64,000 bases of DNA, taken from assembly GCA_030278955.1 (NCBI GenBank), contig JAOANR010000002.1, positions 13,724,238-13,788,237 of the forward strand, written 5' to 3'. The position numbers were made by a program, and so were the translations under genes. Numbering within the stretch: position 1 is the stretch's first letter; each line of letters starts with the position of its first letter. Below, piece by piece: positions 61,510 to 64,000 of this stretch. The notes below the pieces were generated by a model that was not told the origin of the DNA, searched no databases, and was given only the letters and a program-made list of their open reading frames with translations. The DNA comes from Hygrophila difformis (lineage: Eukaryota > Streptophyta > Magnoliopsida > Lamiales > Acanthaceae).

Positions 61510-62810
61510 TCATTGGTGAAAATCTCATTGATAGGAGCTAGTATAACACTATCTTTTAAAATATCTGAATTTGAAGTGATGTATTTTATATTTGTATATG
61601 TACTTTAAAAAATTACTGCTATAGAAACACCAGTAGATTTTATAAGAATATCATCCGAAAATGTCAAATCGAATTGTACATCTCCAAAATCATACTCGTT
61701 TTATCATCACCTACATCAACTATCCAGTTTGCAAATTTTCTGCCATATATAAATTTCATCGTAAACAAAAAATCGTGTGGTATCTTAAGTTAATCATTCT
61801 AAATTGCATATTAATACTTTTAGCCACATCTTGCTAGTGACAGGAAATATTACAACATAACCGTTCATGGCTAAAAATTGATTTTGGAAGATAAAATCGA
61901 CATTCTTTAAAGATTGACCTTGACTTTTGTTTATAATTATATCAAAACAAACTGTGAGTGAGAGTTATCTCTCAAATCGAATCAAAAATTGGGTTCAAGA
62001 ATTTTCTAATTTCATGGTTTCCCGAAAATTAGTTTAACATCAACTATCTAGTTCCGCATCTTGTTTACTATCAATCTACTTCCATTACATAATTTATTTG
62101 ATGGATATATATTCCTAAGAAGCATGACTATGGAACCCCCATTCAACTATATTTCATGATTCAGTAATCCAGAACAATTGATCGTGTCTAGATATTTCAG
62201 TGAAAATAATTCATTTGTATTATCTATGCTTTCACCCTTTTGACAAATATTGTTAAAACTGATATATATATATATATATACATTTTCATTTGCAGACATA
62301 CGTTCCATGATGTAATTATTGGATGTAGCAATAATCTCATTAGTAGGGGTTAATATATAGTAAAAATATTTGGATTTGAAGTGGTGCAGTTTATATTTGT
62401 ATAAGTACTCTCAACAATTGCCGCTATAGAATCTCTTGTAGAGTTTATAAAATTATCATTTGGAATGTCACATATAATTGTACATTTTCAAGATTAATAC
62501 CTGTTTTACCAATTACGATCACGTACATGAAGTATTCATTGTGCAAATTTTTATCATATATAATTTTCATTGTAAATAACATTTCTTATAGTATCTTAAG
62601 TTAATCCATCTTAATTACATATTAATGTTCGAGTCCCCTCTTTACAGTGACACGAGATATTTCAACATATCACTGACATGGGTAAAAACTGATTTTTGAA
62701 GATAGAGTCTAACATTCTTTAAAGATTGGCATCTACTTTTTTTATAGTCATAGTAAAATAATATGCGAGTGGATTTTTTCGTCTGAAAATGAATGGAGAA
62801 TTTGGTTAAT
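61510..62810. repeat. About 808-bp-period tandem duplication within the Helitron relic
   Basis: Matching stretches lie at 61562/62370 (tttgaagtg.tg...ttatatttgtat), 61670/62480 (attgtaca) and 61882/62690 (gatttt.gaagata), all offset by about 808 bp. The copies are considerably diverged, so the duplication is old. Confidence 0.7.
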
Positions 62811-63130
62811 TCAGACGGGCTCATAATCATTCTACCAATCAAGAATTTTCATCCCAAATATTGAGCTTTGTTTTAATGAGAAGAGCGGTAAAATAATTTT
62901 CTAGAGATGTTAAATAATTTTCCGAGGTAAGTTTTTTGCAGGTAGAATTCTCGTCACAATCTAGTGGAATACCAAATCTAGAATGTGCAGTCCTACCACT
63001 TGGAATGAATAAGGGTGCTATTTTCATTGGATACTACATGCAGCACAATATTATCTACCATGAAGGGCTAAACATAATATTTTCTAGATAAATTATCGAT
63101 AAATGTCTTGTCAATTCCACCACGTAAAGA
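61870..63130 (-). pseudogene. PIF1-like Helitron helicase relic with duplicated C-terminal part
   Basis: On the minus strand, from high to low coordinates: a degenerate Walker A (SLRGGIDKTF, near 63110), PSGRTAHSRFGIPLD and NIWDE (63027-62839), then YKKSRCQSLKNVRLYL (62842-62642), and once more INKSQGQSLKNVDF (about 61940-61890). The central helicase part between the WDE box and the C-terminal motif is deleted, and the C-terminal motif is present twice. Many stops are present and the rep domain is missing. Confidence 0.75.
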
Positions 63131-63330
63131 AAAATGAATCAACACCTATTACTATCAACTACAGACATAATTTTATTATAAACATTAATCTCATCATCAA
63201 TCAACAAAGGTAATATTAGCATGATCCGCTTTCATTTCTTTCTTATTATAATATGTCTCTTCTAGTGTCAATAGATTATTTATTTCAGACGTTAAAACTT
63301 CATTCAGTACTGGCATTCCAAAGAAAATTT

Positions 63331-63847
63331 TCAAACTTATAGAGTTTGCAGCAATTAGTCTTTCAATATGACCTTACTTTTATCATGTAGTTTAGAATAT
63401 ATATTTTACATAATTTTTACATATGTACATTTTAAGATATTAAATGTTAAACAGATGTATTGGACGGCGTGTCCAAAAGTTTTGAAACAGAAATAATGGG
63501 ACAGAGGGAGTAGATTAAAAATATTATTTTTTCCTTCTTTATTTACTTTATTTACCGATAGATTTATTCGCAACTATATAATTGTATATTACTTTTAAGT
63601 GAAGTGACATATTTTTGTGAAAACATGGCATATATATACATTAAGGAAAAAAGGCCAAATATATCCTTTTTGTTTTAAAAAAAGCCAAATCTATCCTTTT
63701 TCTATTTTATTACCGAATTTATCCTCTACATATGCTAATTATATCCGGAAATATCCTAAATTCACTGATCGTGGAATGCCTGCTGACGTGGCAATAAATT
63801 AACTTAAACCCTACACGCTGGATCGAATTTGAAGTGTGTCTCAATTA
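63331..63847. mobile_element. Stowaway-type MITE remnant (63380-63512), then AT-rich DNA
   Basis: Positions 63380-63512 match the right half of the MITEs at 2749-3013 and 15650-15908 and end gggacagagggag next to TA, the best-preserved terminus of the family in this window. The left half is missing. Positions 63513-63847 hold no recognised feature. Confidence 0.6.
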
Positions 63848-64000
63848 AGGCTGGGAAAAATACCGAATATACTGCATACCACACATACCGTATCGAAAAA
63901 ATACCGAAAATATCGAAATTTTCGGTATACCGTAATTTTCGGTATGGTATCATACCGTACCGTAAGATTTCGGTACGGTAACGGTATAAATTTTTTTGAT
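63848..64000. repeat. TACCG-rich repeat, cut by the window end
   Basis: After ggctgggaaaaatac the motifs 'ataccgaa', 'ttcggtat' and 'ataccgtaccg' alternate in both orientations, forming potential hairpins. It is probably the subterminal region of a DNA transposon (hAT-like ends are often of this kind), but only one end is visible. Confidence 0.5.

Larger units (their letters stand above)
61148..63330 (-). mobile_element. Third Helitron, 3' terminus at 61148, decayed
   Basis: Plus strand: A, CTAG (61148-61151), taaataa, then a perfect stem CCCGTCG/CGACGGG (61159-61165 and 61171-61177) with a 5-base loop. On the minus strand this is the hairpin-CTAG-T end of a Helitron. Remains of its helicase lie at 61870-63320. 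The 5' end was not found. Confidence 0.8.

Noticed and set aside
1..64000. tRNA or rRNA genes
   Set aside because: Only tRNA-complementary primer-binding sites were seen; no tRNA box A/box B pair or rRNA sequence was recognised.

Overview
The window is a nuclear sequence from a flowering plant, probably a eudicot. It is AT-rich, its genes carry short GT/AG introns, and almost all of it is transposable-element DNA. I cannot name the species. No bacterial operons, CRISPR arrays or tRNA/rRNA genes are visible. A 500-N assembly gap lies at 26570-27069.

Left part (1-26567, genes mostly on the minus strand). A large Helitron has its 5' terminus (minus strand, A|TC) at 26567, immediately beside the gap. 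It carries two genes whose exons I could join with consistent reading phases: a Rep/PIF1 helicase of about 1508 aa (25616-20450) and an RPA1-like single-strand-DNA-binding protein of about 610 aa (15343-11777). Between them are four phase-consistent exons of an unrecognised gene (18772-17508). Below 11.7 kb are B3-type DNA-binding fragments on both strands (3673-4186 minus, 10684-10875 plus), diverged segmental duplications, several MITEs and two hairpin elements. The Helitron 3' end was not located, so how much of 1-11.7 kb is its cargo is open.

Middle part (27070-44166). This is a very young Athila-like Ty3/gypsy LTR retrotransposon. The 5' LTR is partly hidden by the gap. A tRNA-Asp primer-binding site lies at 28121, and an intact 1995-aa Gag-Pol runs from 28267 to 34254. 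An 8-kb post-pol region follows, then a polypurine tract and the 3' LTR (42395-44166). The post-pol region holds a captured, apparently intact two-exon F-box gene (35397-37537). It also has three clusters of a very regular palindromic module built from AATTCGAATT. Two of these clusters end just upstream of TATA-like boxes, one of them the likely promoter of the F-box gene.

Right part (44167-64000). A minus-strand Ty1/copia element (44486 to about 50240) has one frameshift in its polyprotein and no visible 3' LTR. It is followed by a 2.5-kb non-autonomous Helitron (50798-53286), a hAT transposase relic, and a second Helitron terminus facing the other way (53708) with a PPR-gene fragment just inside it. 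Then come a 4.7-kb 5'-truncated L1-type LINE with target-site duplications (56310-60996) and a third Helitron terminus (61148) with a decayed helicase partly duplicated in tandem. A MITE remnant and a TACCG-rich repeat close the window.

How the parts relate: no ordinary host gene is fully supported. The coding capacity is mobile-element machinery (Rep/helicase plus RPA for rolling-circle transposition; Gag-Pol for reverse transcription) plus host-type fragments apparently carried by those elements (F-box, PPR, B3 and an unidentified spliced gene).
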